NCBI RefSeq assembly: GCF_001039355.2
Contig: NW_019775706.1
Coordinates: forward strand, 1-64,000
DNA from: Lingula anatina
Lineage: Eukaryota; Brachiopoda; Lingulata; Lingulida; Lingulidae
Length of the DNA stretch: 64,000 bases
Direction: 5' to 3'
The notes beneath the pieces were generated by a model. It was not told the origin of the DNA. It did no database searches and saw only the letters and a program-made list of their open reading frames with translations. Position numbers and translations under genes: made by a program. Of this stretch, positions 22,421-36,200 are shown one piece after another. The number at the start of each line of letters is the position of its first letter. Within the stretch, counting starts at the first letter, position 1.

Positions 22421-23100
22421 TTAACAATAATAATAAAAGTAGTGCAATTATAGTCTCTTTGAGGTAATTATACAGTCACCTAGTATTTCAGAGATTAGCA
22501 CTTTTTAATGGTTGTATTACAAGCTTTATCCAGACCCTTTGTTGTTGCACAAGCTCTTCAAAGGACGGTTCACATATTACCCCAAATTAAAATGTATTTC
22601 TGCTAGCGTAATCACAGCATGTTCCACATTTCCTTAACAATGGCCAAAGATATTCTTTAGTGTTTTTGCACCAAATGTAATTATCCCTCAAGAAAAAAAG
22701 TTTATAACTCATGACACGTTGCACTACCAGTTCTACATTGGGTCTGGATCTTTTCTAACGATTCCGATTTAACTTACTTCTAAACCAAGCATCCTTGTTT
22801 CTGACATTCCAAAAGGAAATATCAACATCATTTGATGGATTTTCTAGTTTATGAAGTTTAAATTAGGTAAGATACGTAGCTACTATATGCAGCATATTTA
22901 GACATAAAAAATATGCCTTGGGAACAAATTTGAAATAGGTACAGAATATCTTTAAAACAATGAAACAGAGTCCAATACACAAGCTTTAAAAGTCAACTGA
23001 CTGGACGTATGTGATTCACATGTTTTTCCAAGTTTAAATACAAATAATGATGCACAGTCTTAGAACATTACATAAATGAGGAAATAATGAAATATTCCTT

Positions 23101-26100
23101 TCATTTGACCTCTCCAACGACGTGTTTCTTTCTCTCTGGTACAAACGGAACAGTGCCTGGCTTGCTATGTGCTCTTCTGTTAGCCTCCCTGGAAGAGTAA
23201 ATATATAACATTTGATATTTACTACAAAAACGAAAAAAACAAATTATTTACAAATTAAACAGAATTATATCACATTTATTACTTTCTAAAAAGGTCAGTC
23301 AGTCAACTTTTCCTAAAGGAACTTAGTGATATAATCAATCTGGTATTATTCAAGTAAGTTTTAAGTTTTGTCTTCAAATTATGACAGTCACTTATTTTGC
23401 AATTTTGGGATTATATACAGAAATGTCCATTGGTGTTTAATAAACTAAAAAAAAAACAACAAAATTTATGCTTAATACTAGGTCATTTCATATTAATTTT
23501 TTTTTCATAGTTTTCATCATTTAAAGTTTTTAATATGACTATATATATAAATCTTAAACCATTATGAACATACTTTCTTTTCTTTGATGTCTTTATCTCT
23601 CTTATCTCCTTCGAGGCGTTATAGATCATCTTCGGGACGTGGCGGTGACGGCTGATCCTGCGAACTTGGGGGTGGTGTGAAAATTTCTCCTTCAGTTTTT
23701 CACTATATGCAAAGGCCTCTTTCTCTCTTGGTCTTAGCTGCAGCAAGAAAGAACTGATGTATTAATCGAAAGTAACTAATTAACAATCTTTTGAAATGAA
23801 ACTTTACTTCAATTACTTAAATATTAAACAAAAAAGACAAGTGGATAAGTGACAAGTAATTATTATAATATGTACATCCATAAACCAATTTTGGAATTCT
23901 AAATTTCTTTTTTTCCTAAAATAATTCAGAGTGAAATTCACCTTTCTCAATTTCCATTACAAAACCAACTCAAAATCTAAAAAGTTAGAATGCGATAACA
24001 GGAATTTAATGATTGTAAGTCTATGAACAATTTTGGATATAGTAAACTGCCATGATTAGTAACTTGCCCTGATTGAGGGTAACATGTTAAAAACTCTGGC
24101 TTACAGTTCATAGCGTGACTTTCAAAATGATACAAGGTCAAGTGAAAAGTATCAAATAAAAACCTTACTATGCCTTTTTAAAAATAATAATTAATTGTAG
24201 ATAAAAATAAATAAAATAATTTTAAAACTCACTGCTCCTATTTAAAATTATAAATAATAAAAAAATATAAATAATTAATAAAACTTTCACTACTCCATTA
24301 GTGAATAATATAATATATAATAGATGAAATTAATAATAAATAACTTACCACTCCTATTTTCTCTGATGCCCTCGCCTTCCACACGCGTATGTTCATCTCA
24401 TCAGAGCCTGACAGAAGATATTTGTTGTCACTGGACCACTTCACGCAAATCACGCGCTGCATGCGCTTCGTGTGATACACCTCCCTGAAAGGCATATCAT
24501 TGGCTGCATTCAGAACAGTGGACTAACTAGTCCGTGGGTCAAATATGGCCGACCCACTTGAATACTTCCCCACAGGGAATCTATTCAGTGTCGTATGAGC
24601 AGATTAGACAGCAAGCATTTTAGTGGATAGCCATATTGGCTCTGAATGCAGTCATTATATCTTATAACACAATTATCAATAATACAGAGCACAGCAAAAC
24701 TGATGGAACCACAGGCTTTTAGCTTATAGAGGATGCAAAATGAAAGATCCACATATCTGCAACATATAAACAAATAGATATAATTATATAGCATGGTAAT
24801 TTCAAACATTGCCAGCAATGGGGTGCAATTGCTTCATTTTGAATTGCTTTTCCAGGGTCATCAAAAGAGGGGGGGGGGGGGGGGGAGGAAGGTAAAGAAG
24901 CTATTTTCTTTTCCTTGAATCTTAGCCTCCTGTCCATGTCAACCCACCTGTACAGCCATATAACACTAATACCAGACTTCTACTAGATTAATTTTTCTAT
25001 AATCACCAGTTATCATCTTCACACTATTCAAAATTGAATCAGACAAGCAGTTCTCCTAAGACTACTGGTCCAAAGTTGAAACGGTCAGGGGCAGACAGCA
25101 TTTTGTTGACTAATTCCAAGATTGTGAACAAAGTGGGAATTTTGACTCCGAGGTCAAAAACCAAAGGTAAAAGGTGAAAAAATATGTGTTACCTGCTGTG
25201 TCCCTTATCAACGGGGAAAATTCTGATGGACTTGTCATAGCTTCCAGACACAAACTCCTTCCCAGTGGGGGAATAATCAACATCCAAAACTGTAATTAAG
25301 AAATAACTGTGTTTATCAGGTCTCTTTAACTATATTATGTCACACTGAACATTATGCTTTTAAAATGAAGTCTTACTTAATTACAAGTAACCTTAACTTT
25401 TTTATCAACTTTACTTGATTGCACAACAAATGATAATATTTTAATATTATGTGAAAACACAAACATCAATTCTAAATTCAGAATTACCATGATGATCCCT
25501 TCTAGCACGAACTGTGACAGTAATCTCACCTCAAGACTATGTAATTCATTTCTAAATAATAGTAAATTAATATGACAATAGATGTCAGCACCTACCTGCA
25601 GACACGTGGTCCATGTGAATGTTGAGAGGGCGATCAAGTCTCCGCATGTCAAAACTGTACAGACTAGGGGAAAAGTTAAATACAGTTAATATGATATATA
25701 AAACATTCAGTTCCATTCATTTATTCATAAAAGAAAACATTTCCACTTTGTAGAGTTTTACAATATATTGTATATATACTTAGCAAGCAAGAGAAAATGA
25801 GAGAAAGACGTACTCGACTCGGTCTAGCTAAAACAATATTTTAAAGGAAAATCTTAATATTGTTGTTTAATTGTTTAATTTCACTGTAAAATTATATAGA
25901 TTCATACTCAATTGCATATTATTTGATAAGGAAAAACTTTCCAAGACTAGGGGATGAGGAGATTATATCCACATACTTGTAATCCTCATTGGCGGCAGTG
26001 AACATGAAAGCCTCCATAGGGTTCCATGCTATGGTATTAGAACGCAGCTTAAGAATCACCTGGAACATAGATGGCACTACTGTTGTTGTCTTTCAACAGG

Positions 26101-26964
26101 AACTCAAACATTTATAGAATCAAACCATCTTTTCCTGTGAACATTAAGTTCAAAGAGTTCGCCTTGCTGACACATCAAGATTTAGCAAAAAAATGGGTTC
26201 AGAAAACGAAAAAATTCCAAGAATAAAAAAGAAACACATCCCACTTGTCAAATTTCTGACTTCACCAATATTATCCACTCACTTCAGCGAAAAAAAAAAA
26301 AAAATACCAAGAGGGTTCAGATAATGGTGAAAAAAACAACAAAACCCTCACCTTCCTTAGAGGCGCAGACCCCCTCATGTCATATAGTATGATGCTTCTG
26401 TCCGAGGCTGTGGCACCAAGAATATGTGTCTGGAAACAGATTTAAAAAAAAAATTAAAATGTAATGAAAGTATTCAAGCAAAATTTTAATGAATGTCTGT
26501 TTAGCCAGAGGATCCAGAGAAGAACTGATAAAGAAGGTATGTGCATTTGAGGGGGGGGGGGGGGGATTTTGGCAGACTCCCATGCCAAAGTGACCGAAAT
26601 AGATGGTGATTTGGACAGCTTGTTGGACGATGGGTATATAACTAAATTTAATCTGGCACAATAACACAAATAATGCACAGTCCTCAAGGGCTATGAAGAA
26701 TATTGCTGAGCGTCTGTGCGCTATTAGTTTCCTATCATAAGATAAAGAGCTAAACAGAATCTACTACTACCACACACACATACACACAGACACATACACA
26801 CACACTTGATTAATAATTGGCAAATTTTATGTACTCATTTTTCAATATTTATTTTGTAACGCATATATTTGTCAGTGATCACCGGCCATACCAGTGTGTG
26901 CACTTGTATATGCACGTGGGTATGTGGCTGCATGTGTGAATATGTGTGTACGTGTACACGTGTA

Positions 26965-27004
<40 letters not shown>

Positions 27005-28567
27005 CACTCCTGATAGTGTGTTCACATCATACCTCTATGGGGTTAAATTTGACACTGTTCAGACTGTCCACACCCCAGGTGAATGACCTCATGGGCTCTG
27101 ACCGCTCCTCGTCCCAAATGTCCATCTGTTGACCCGCCGTGGCAAAGACATTGTCCTGCCAATGGTGGTCCATGGCGTGGAAGATTGTCTGGAGAAAAAG
27201 GAAGAAAAAATTAAGTACAGAAGAAACAATTCTCCTATCAACTACACACCATGACTGGCATATGTACAGATATATTAAACAAAAGCTTTCAAAGGTGAAG
27301 ATTCTGTGTCATGAGACTCTAGGGAAGATAACATTGTATTAAATTCTCTGATTTAAATTTTTGAAATTGATATAAATCAGGCCTGGAGACCAGATTCTAT
27401 TATATCTGTCACCCACCTTGCCCAGGATTGTGTTGGTTGGCTGCATGTGTTCCCCATAACCAGGTTCTTCCATGCTCCACTGCTTAATTATCTTGTCATC
27501 TCCACACTGGAAATACATTTTCTTAATCACTGTTTTAGGTTTCATTATTTTTACCATTGCTCTTTCCTTTTCAGTTGCATGAAATAAGGTAACCATTTTA
27601 CTTAAACATTTTCTGTAAAATCAGTAACACAAGAAGATACAATTCTTTTTATCTAACGTTTGATTTACCATAGCATACATGGCGTCTAAAGGGCATACGT
27701 AATGTAAAGGTATTTTGTATTTAGCTATAAATTGTGATTTAAGTATACACACTTACTGAATAAAAATAATCTCCACTTGGGTTATAACACATGCCCCGCA
27801 CATAGCCTTCGTGAGCAGCTACAGCACGCACACACTTTCTCTTTGGTAGGTTCCAAAGACGAATCTGAAAATATATTTTAGACAATAAATAGAATACAAT
27901 CAAGATGGAAGGTGTCTCAAGAAAGATTTTCAATAAATATATGACTTTCTTATTCATGCTATCTTATCAACAGTTTGAATGAAACAGCAGAATATTACCC
28001 ATTTTGATACATCAGAACATCATATCTATAAACTGATCAGGACTATTTTACTGCTATGAAATTTATAATAAAATAACAAAACTAGCGGATACATTCAAGA
28101 TGCAAGAATTCTCCATCATGCTTTATTTTATCACCAGTCTGAATATTAAATTGCACTCACCTCTCCATCATAAGACCCAGACAGTAATAATGACAGACTA
28201 GTCGGATGTTTACACATACAGTGTACACCGTCCCGGTGTCCATCCAGTGACCCAAGAAACGGCTTTGCAAACACCCGCTCTAACTTCGTTGCATTAAGAG
28301 CACGTGTGTACTCTCTTGGGGCCTCGAAAGGATGCAGAGCTGGGTCATAATTTCTTGGCACTGAATTGCCATAAAAGAAAGTTCACTTGTAATTACTATT
28401 TATTATTCAATTGGTGGGTTACCAACAAAATCGAATCATTTCTGGTGTATCCTGATTATTAAAATTGAAATCTGTCTGTAACTTTTTGACTTAGGCTTTT
28501 ATTTAGATAATGCAACAAACCAGCAAATGAAAAAACATAGCCCCCTTGGTGAAAGTAAAAAAGATAA

Positions 28568-28603
<36 letters not shown>

Positions 28604-29061
28604 CAATTAGTATTAAATCTTAGATCATAAATCTGTTTGACCTCAAATTTACTGATTTCATAATAAAGAAGGGTGTCATATTCTGGACTTAGACATGAAC
28701 AAGTAAAATTTTTGGTCAATAAACTAAAAATGGCATAAATTTTAATTTTACTTTGATAATGTCATAATAATTATGCAGAATTCATATCAAGAGGTACTGT
28801 AATCAAATGATTTATTGTTCGTGAAGCAAACTTTATCTGAATTTGACCTTAAACAAAAGAAAACATTTTCCGACAAAATGAAAACATTTGTTCATGGAAT
28901 AAAAATTAAATGCATTTTCATATTTCACGTGGCACCAATTTCTGTTGAACCGTCTTATTAATTAGTTGCACTTGCAGGCAGTATTTCTTACATTTTTGTA
29001 TATCCCGCTTGGTTTCTCGCCGAAAATCATCTGGATTTCTAGAGAGAACCTTGACCTTCAT
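23101..29061 (-). CDS. DCAF13: DCAF13 / SOF1, WD-repeat rRNA-processing factor
   Basis: Twelve exons join to 1338 bases (445 aa, the usual length): 28992-29061, 28161-28360, 27757-27864, 27417-27506, 27033-27188, 26352-26429, 25977-26059, 25596-25663, 25193-25289, 24349-24484, 23574-23737 and 23101-23188. All donors are GT and phases agree throughout. The protein starts MKVKVLSRNPDDF, continues into PRNYDPALHPFE and seven-bladed WD-repeat sequence, and ends with the basic Sof1 tail (about 363-445: KEKFSHHPQ, RRISRHRHVPK, KKHVVGEVK). In other eukaryotes this protein acts in the nucleolus in the small-subunit processome and as a CUL4-DDB1 substrate receptor. It is convergent with the SDR gene and divergent from TSEN2. 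Confidence 0.96.
24509..24645. mobile_element. Decayed copy of the intron 9 MITE
   Basis: This is the counterpart of the element at 13538-13700. The left terminus ATTCAGAACAGTGGACTAAC is intact, and the right terminus is reduced to a remnant near CTCTGAATGCAG. Confidence 0.65.
26958..27002. repeat. (GT)n microsatellite in DCAF13 intron 5
   Basis: A run of TG dinucleotides lies about 30 bases downstream (in + coordinates, below) of exon 5. Short open frames across it are repeat artefacts. Confidence 0.9.
28567..28603. repeat. (TAAA)n microsatellite in DCAF13 intron 1
   Basis: About nine tandem TAAA units. Confidence 0.9.
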
Positions 29062-29667
29062 TTTATCTTCTTAGTTAACACAATAACTCACTCTCAAACA
29101 GGAAACAATGTTTTTACCACAATTTTCAGCATGTTTGAAAACCGGAAAACGTGTTGTAAAAACTGGGTCAAGTTTTTATCCACTTTCAAGTCTCCATTCA
29201 CGAAAGAGCTTAAAGACAAGAAACGTGTGGTGAATCGAAGAGGCAGCTAAGAGGTTCGATTTATTTTGGATTTAGAGGCAGATAAGCTTAATTTTGTTAT
29301 AAGCATAGTTTTAAATTAAGGTAATCTGTGTGATCTTACTTAATTCTTGTATTTTTTTTGTTTTGATCCATATAATGGTAAGCACAGGCCCTCAGAGTAT
29401 TAAAATTTCAAAGGCCAAACCGCAAACGCTACAGTACAGTCTATGGTATCCTTCATCAGTATCAGTTCCTGAGAAGTTAGAGTAGAAGTTACAGTTTATC
29501 ACGAATAATCATGCTTTAATTAGTGTTTGTTACACTAGTACTAAAGCAAGTATAGAAGGCAAAGATATTATTCGTCATGCTTGTAATTTTACTCTGCTTT
29601 GTTTCCATTTTCAGTATTCTAAATATTATATTTAAAATTAAATGGTACATAGACTAATAATACCAGT
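29062..29667. promoter_or_regulatory. Divergent promoter region DCAF13 / TSEN2
   Basis: The 606 bases separate the start codons of two head-to-head genes, both housekeeping RNA-processing functions. It must hold both transcription starts and 5' UTRs. It is AT-rich, with no TATA or CpG cluster that I would defend. Confidence 0.6.
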
Positions 29668-30215
29668 ATGGATAGAAGTGCACAAAGAGCTCCGAAACGC
29701 AAGCGCTGGTGCCGATTACAGAAGGAGGCCCCATTCCCTATTCCAATAGCAACTATAACTAATGAACCAGCAAGTGCCAGAAATTGGTATTATTATGAAG
29801 GTGAGAAATACCTTTCAGATTGGCAAGAAGCCTAATTGTTAATATAAAAAATCCTTTCATCACACCATTATTACCTTGCATCAGCATCATTATTATTGTC
29901 TAAGCTCTTATTTGATGTCATTCTTGAAAAATTTTACATTCACTAAAATATATTATTCATGATGTGTTTTTCAGCCCAAAAGTGCATAGAAGATAAACAT
30001 TGATATTCAACCATATTTTGTTTATATCCCTCAGGTGAACTTGTGGGCACATCAGTGTTCATCAAGCACAGTGGGGACATGAAACTTATCTACAATATGG
30101 TAAGGCGTTACTCATATACTATCAATGTAGTAGTTCAAGAGTAATTTTGAGCCAAAAATGTGGAGGCAGTGGACAGAATAGATCCTAGAACAGGGTGTGT
30201 GTGTGTGTGGGTCGG

Positions 30216-30258
<43 letters not shown>

Positions 30259-33200
30259 GTGTGTAAATGTATATTTTTTGATATTCAATATATAGCAATG
30301 TGTGTGTGTGTGTGACAGAGAGAGAGAGAGAGAGAGCTAAAGAGAGCTACAGTGAGAGAGAAAGAGAGATTTTGTGTGGTTTTGTCTATATACTCGTAAA
30401 CACATAAATGTCACTTGTGTGAGTGAGATATACCAGTATATATAGTGGTTTATATAGGAGAGAGAGAGAGAGAGAGTAATGTGTGTTAGTTGAGATGATT
30501 TTGAATAGATCACATCTAAAACAATCCTCTTTTATTAAACCAAAAGATAAGCATTAGTACTATATATCACATATATCATACAATTTTTCCACAAAGTACT
30601 AGTAGTTTTACAGTTTCATATCTTGCATATTTTAGGGTTTCTTTGGGAAGGGAACCACTTCTCGCTGGGGCATCAGAAGTTTACAGAGCCGGGCTAGACA
30701 AGACAGGGACACTTTGCAAGTTATGAAGAAACACAGGTACAGGATTTACGTAGCATTTCAGTATTAGTGGACATCCAGTTAAGGTAATATTTCATTCAGT
30801 ACAGATGCATATTTTTTAGGAATTTTAAAATTTATTACTCACCTAGCTGACAGTGTTTGTCAGTAGATGATGACTATACAGGGCCAGAGGCAGGGTGGGG
30901 TGGGGGAGGGGGGATTTAGGGTGGGGTGGGGGAGGGGGGATTTAGGGTGTGGTGGGGGAGGGGGGATTTAGGGTGGGGTGGGGGAGGGTGTGGGGAGTTG
31001 CAATGGCAGTTGACAAGGCAAACTGGTGCTACACACAAATATGCACTGCTTTATATATACGAAAAGGCCCAGATTTAAATTTGATCTATACAGTATGGGA
31101 TAGAAACCAAGGACAGGTGCACTTCTCAGCAATATTTCTTCATACACAAAGTGACTATAATAAAACTTTCTTTATGACAGATTATAACAGTACAATTTAT
31201 AGCAGTTAACATGACATTGAATTCTTTATTATTCTTCATATTTTGCATATCAATGTCCAATCATTTTCAAAATAGACTCTGAGTCAGTAATTTTTCACTT
31301 TGCAAGCCAAATAGAACTAGGCTCTTTTAGTCGATGAATCAACTTCAACTGTCCAGCCTGACTGTCAGGTCAAGTTTTCGTTGTTGGTGCCTGGTTTTCG
31401 TTGCCATATTTAGCTAGCAGGGCAACAATACCGCCCCCTTTAGGCATGCACATACAGTCTTCTTGGGCGGCATCTCTGGGACAGGGTTTCCAGTTGTACT
31501 GGAGGCAGTGCATCACGCCACAGCAGCCATCTTGTTTTTTGCCACACGGTTTGCCTTGTGGGATGCGATTATGGCACTGGAAGGATATAAATTACGGATG
31601 TTTTACTAAGTCTTCATATTCTTTGTAGCCTGATCAATACAGATTAATAATACAAATGTTTATGTTTAATACATTTCATTTTGTATTGATTGAAATACGT
31701 TTTAAGTACAGATTACCAGTAAAAGCATCCCAAAATTTAAAAAATTAACAATGATATTAGGTTAAGAATAATGCAGTTATACCAATTTACACCAGTAAAG
31801 GCCCCCTGAAATAAAAAATTAACAATGATATTAGATTAAGAAAAAATGCAGTTAGGAGATTTTTCCGTCTATTGGCAGATTTCTGACTTTCTGGGACCCC
31901 AAAATATCATTTTTGAGATGCAGAGGGCCCCCTGGATCCCACGCCATATTTTCAAAATTTTTCACTAAATGGCATTCTCATCCCTGAAAATGGCTATGAT
32001 TTTGCCATAAATTTTCAGAACCATCTTCTTATAAAATATCTTTAACTTTTTTATGTCTTTTTTCATTGTATACCACTGATTTATCCTTTCTCTGTGAGTG
32101 CCTCAATAAATGATAATAAAATTTAATACAACAAAGTCAGACATTGGGTTTCAGCGCTTGAATGATTCCATAAAGATCAAGATTAAAATAAATCCATTTC
32201 CACGGATTCTACAGCAAGTTGTGCACTGATGATTAAAAATCAATAGTTTTCTTTTGCTGTGAATTTTTTTTTTTTTTAAGTTCAATATCACAGCATTTAA
32301 GATGGCACATTGGAGACTTACCAATGTAAATATAAGAAGAGTAAACACTTACAGATTTCACATTTAGCTAAACTCACAAGGCCTAATTTTGAAAAATTGT
32401 TTCAATGTGGAATATGATTATTTAAAAAAAGTAAGGGGATTTGAATTAATTCCTTGCTTCTGTTGCTTTTTTTCAGCAAAGAATTGTCTAGAGGAATATC
32501 TTCAATCATTTATCACTTTAAACAGAACTTAAATTTTATCATCAGTCTTTTCATGGACGTCTTCATTTTTGAAATATTTAATCTTATTCTTTTTTTTTCA
32601 TAATTAATATACATTATCTCTTATAAATTATTCTTCCAGATTTTCTTTCTGCAATGTGCAAACATCTTGAAAAAAGTCAGACATTTTATTTATCACTTGA
32701 TACAAAATAAATCACTTATCACTATAACGGGACATTTTTCAAGTAGTAAATGATTGAACATGTCCCTCTTGTTTTTAAGGGATATTAGAACCACAGTCTG
32801 AATGACAGAAGCCATTTATGGTTATAAATTATTCAGATGTGCGGAAAAGCTAATGGCAGTATGGGAACTTGTCATGGGATAGCAGAGTCACTCTACTGTT
32901 TGATCTCTTAAACTCTAATCTTGTAATGGAATAATGGTACTGGTTTATTAAGTTAATGTTTTGCCTTGTCAAGTTAAGTTGATCAATTATACGCTGCATG
33001 CTCGTGTCTGGAGGAAAGGGTTCTCAGATATTTTGGTTAAAAAAATGTCGAATGAGCATCAGTTCTGTTCCTAAAGAAAGAGGGGATTGTTTTTTTATGT
33101 TCATTAGTGGACAAGAGCAAAAGAGCAAGAAAAAAAAAAAAAGAAAAAAAAAAAAAAAAACACCAGTAACTGCAGACTCCAAAAATAACAAAATATACAT

Positions 33201-36200
33201 CATTACCTCTGTCAAAGAAAGAGCTTAATATGTAGTTGCTGGTATTTGTTTGTCATTAGTTGTCATTATTTTGTCATTAGTTTGCTCATTAGTGGACATT
33301 TAGGAAAAAGAAGAAAGAAAAAAAAAAGAAACTGTCTTCTTCCAGAATACCAATTATTTACTGGGCTAACCCTAAATTGTTGTCTTTTTGGAATATGTCC
33401 CCGTAGAATACCTTAAATGAGTTTTAAACGGACATTGATGGAAATATCAGCATCTCAAGTGAATCAAACTTGTCAGCAAATTCTTCTTGAGCAGATAATC
33501 TCGTCCCGTGGGTATACATGTTGCTTTGAGCAGGATGCTAGTCAAAATGCCCAAGCCAAGTTGTATGGGTATTGGCTTACAGTGAACTTCTTATCTCTAT
33601 ATTCAGATTTTGAGAGTAAAGAAATATTTGGTGCGGCATTTTAATAGGCTGTACAAAATATACATTTATGCTGTCTCATTTTCTCTCTCTCTCTCTCTGT
33701 ACACAAAAAATTGTCCATTTTCTCATTTTTTATGGTATCACCTTTATTTTCTGAAGATTCTGAAGATATCTGTGAAAAAAAATCCACATAATCCAGTGCA
33801 TCTCCATAGGCTAATTATCCAATGAGTTCTTATTTAAAGACTGGGGTCTTATCTAATTTTTTTCTGAATATATCTTTTTTCTTTGCATTTAAGAAAAATT
33901 TTATTATTATTACTATAATAACTTATAGGTGTTAATTTATTGATTGCATCACATCTGATTTTTCCCTGATCCTAATTGCCAGCTTTCTTTTATTGATAAA
34001 GGGTGGTAAATTTCTCTGCATACTAACAGAGTGGTAGTTTTGCTCCAACCTACACTTAGAGTACTGATGTGTTGAAAAAAATGAAAGAAGCTGGAGATTA
34101 TTCTTCATACTTACAGGGTCATATTTTTTCTCCCCCGCTGGCTTCACTCTGTGTATATGTTGGAAGCCTGCTGGAGGTCCACAGATACATTCTTTGTAAA
34201 GGGCGTACACTGGACATGCTGGCCAGCTGTCTGTTTCCTCATCGTAGGTTATACATTCCATCATCCCGCAGCACTGGTCACGCACCTGTCCGCAGTAACG
34301 CCCCAGTGGCAGCGTTTTGTAACACTGAATTTGATTGAATAAAATGTAAAAATTAAGAGAAATTATTTGATAAGGAGGGGCATGTTTGAAATATCTGTAC
34401 GATTAGATAATATTTGTTATAATCAGGAAAAGTCACGTAGATTAAATACAATTTTAATCAAAAAATTGTTGCGCAAGTCAAAGCACTTTGGTATCATCTT
34501 GTAAAACTGCATCAAATGAGTTATTAAAAATATGTTGCTATACAAACAGTACAGACTTACTTATTCTGAAGTCTATTTCAAATTTTCTTTTCATTTATTT
34601 GCAGAGTTTTCTCTTCTCGGGATTTCAAGAACTTTTAGATCCAGCTTTTTAGTAAATTAAAAGAGGCATATCATCTGTTTAAGAACTTGAGATATGTTGA
34701 GGATAGATCCCAGATGAATTTGATTGAATCTCTTTGTAATCTTGTCTGATAATTTACATGGTTTTCATCTAAAAAAATAAATTTCCTGATCAATAAAGGA
34801 GACAGTGAATAAAATTAGTCTAAGATCTTTCCTTATTCAAGGAACTGATACAGTAAATGAGATTTGCTTTGCCCTTAGACTTTTTGTCCTTACACTTTTT
34901 TTCACATTGAAGGTTATGTGTATCTAAGGGCCTGTCCAGAAGAAATTTTTTACACGGACTGATGGATTTGTGCATCAGATATGTCCAAACCCACTTGTAA
35001 TCTTGCTGTGTAACCCAGCGGGGAAGCCATTGGGGGATAAAAGTTAGTACATTTGGGATGAAAAGGGACAAGATATTTTACAGTTAGTTATTTTGTCAAC
35101 ATATTTTTTGAGCATGCTCTGTTTAAAAGAGGCAAAAAGTCAGAATTATGAGTACCTACTTGATGCACTTTCGGCTTTTGACTTTTGACTTGAGAGTTCA
35201 GCCCACCCCCTTGATAATGTTAATGTTAATATTGCATGAGAAACAGACTTTGTAGCTGAACATGGCAAAAAAGGCCTTTTTATACAGGAATAAGAACCTG
35301 TTGATATTTTTCTTTCTCTTTTCATATTGATCATGTTGGTAGCCAGAGGTTGAAGTGCACCCAGAATTCCGGACTGGGTCTCTGGTCTCTCTCCTCTATT
35401 ATCGACAACTGTCTGCCATTGCCTTAAATTGTAACTGGGAATGGCAGAGACATGCTCTAAAACACAGGGTGTTGATAAAGGACCAAGCAAACCTGTACAC
35501 TACCAGTACTAATTCCTTTAGATTACGCAGAGTTTTCATTTATTAAATTTGGGGTGATTTTGGATAAGGCAAGTGCTTCCCTTGTCTAAGTGAATAGAGT
35601 TTATTATATTTTAAAATGTTTTTTTTTTGTAAGTTTCAGCAAAATTAATTACATTTTTTGACATCAGATATGGATTTGTTTCATTTTTCATAGTTAAAGT
35701 TGAAACTTTGAAGTATTTGGCAAAAATAAATAGATATAAAATAAGTAATTTATTTTTAAGTAGCTGTGATTTTAAAATGGTAAAAAATGCATATGAATGT
35801 ATAAATAGATGAGTTGCAATTGATAAAATACCAGTTATTGATACATTGCTTCTCATGATTTTAACTATGCCTACAGTACCCCTGAAGTGTCACATCATTG
35901 ACATGATTTCATATACTTACCAAAGCCCCTAGTCTCCTGTACTGCTTGGTTTTCTCCAGATTGTTGACCTTGGTGTCTTGTCCATCTACCACAACAGTTG
36001 TTGCCAAAATGATGATGATAACAATAACTGCACAGAAGTGGACATGTATACCATTATTTATCCAGTGCCTCCTGGGGTATATGATAGAGCTATGAGCATG
36101 AACAGACGTGGTGCACATTTGGAATATTTTTGAAACCAGCATTGTCCTGTTGATTTGGCATTTAAGGAACAACAGTCTTTTAAATGTATTTGCACTGTAG

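Noticed and set aside
33417-33644. 75-codon + strand frame in TSEN2 intron 3 as an extra exon
   Set aside because: No matching splice sites in phase with exons 3 and 4, which already join directly in frame, and no similarity to Sen2.
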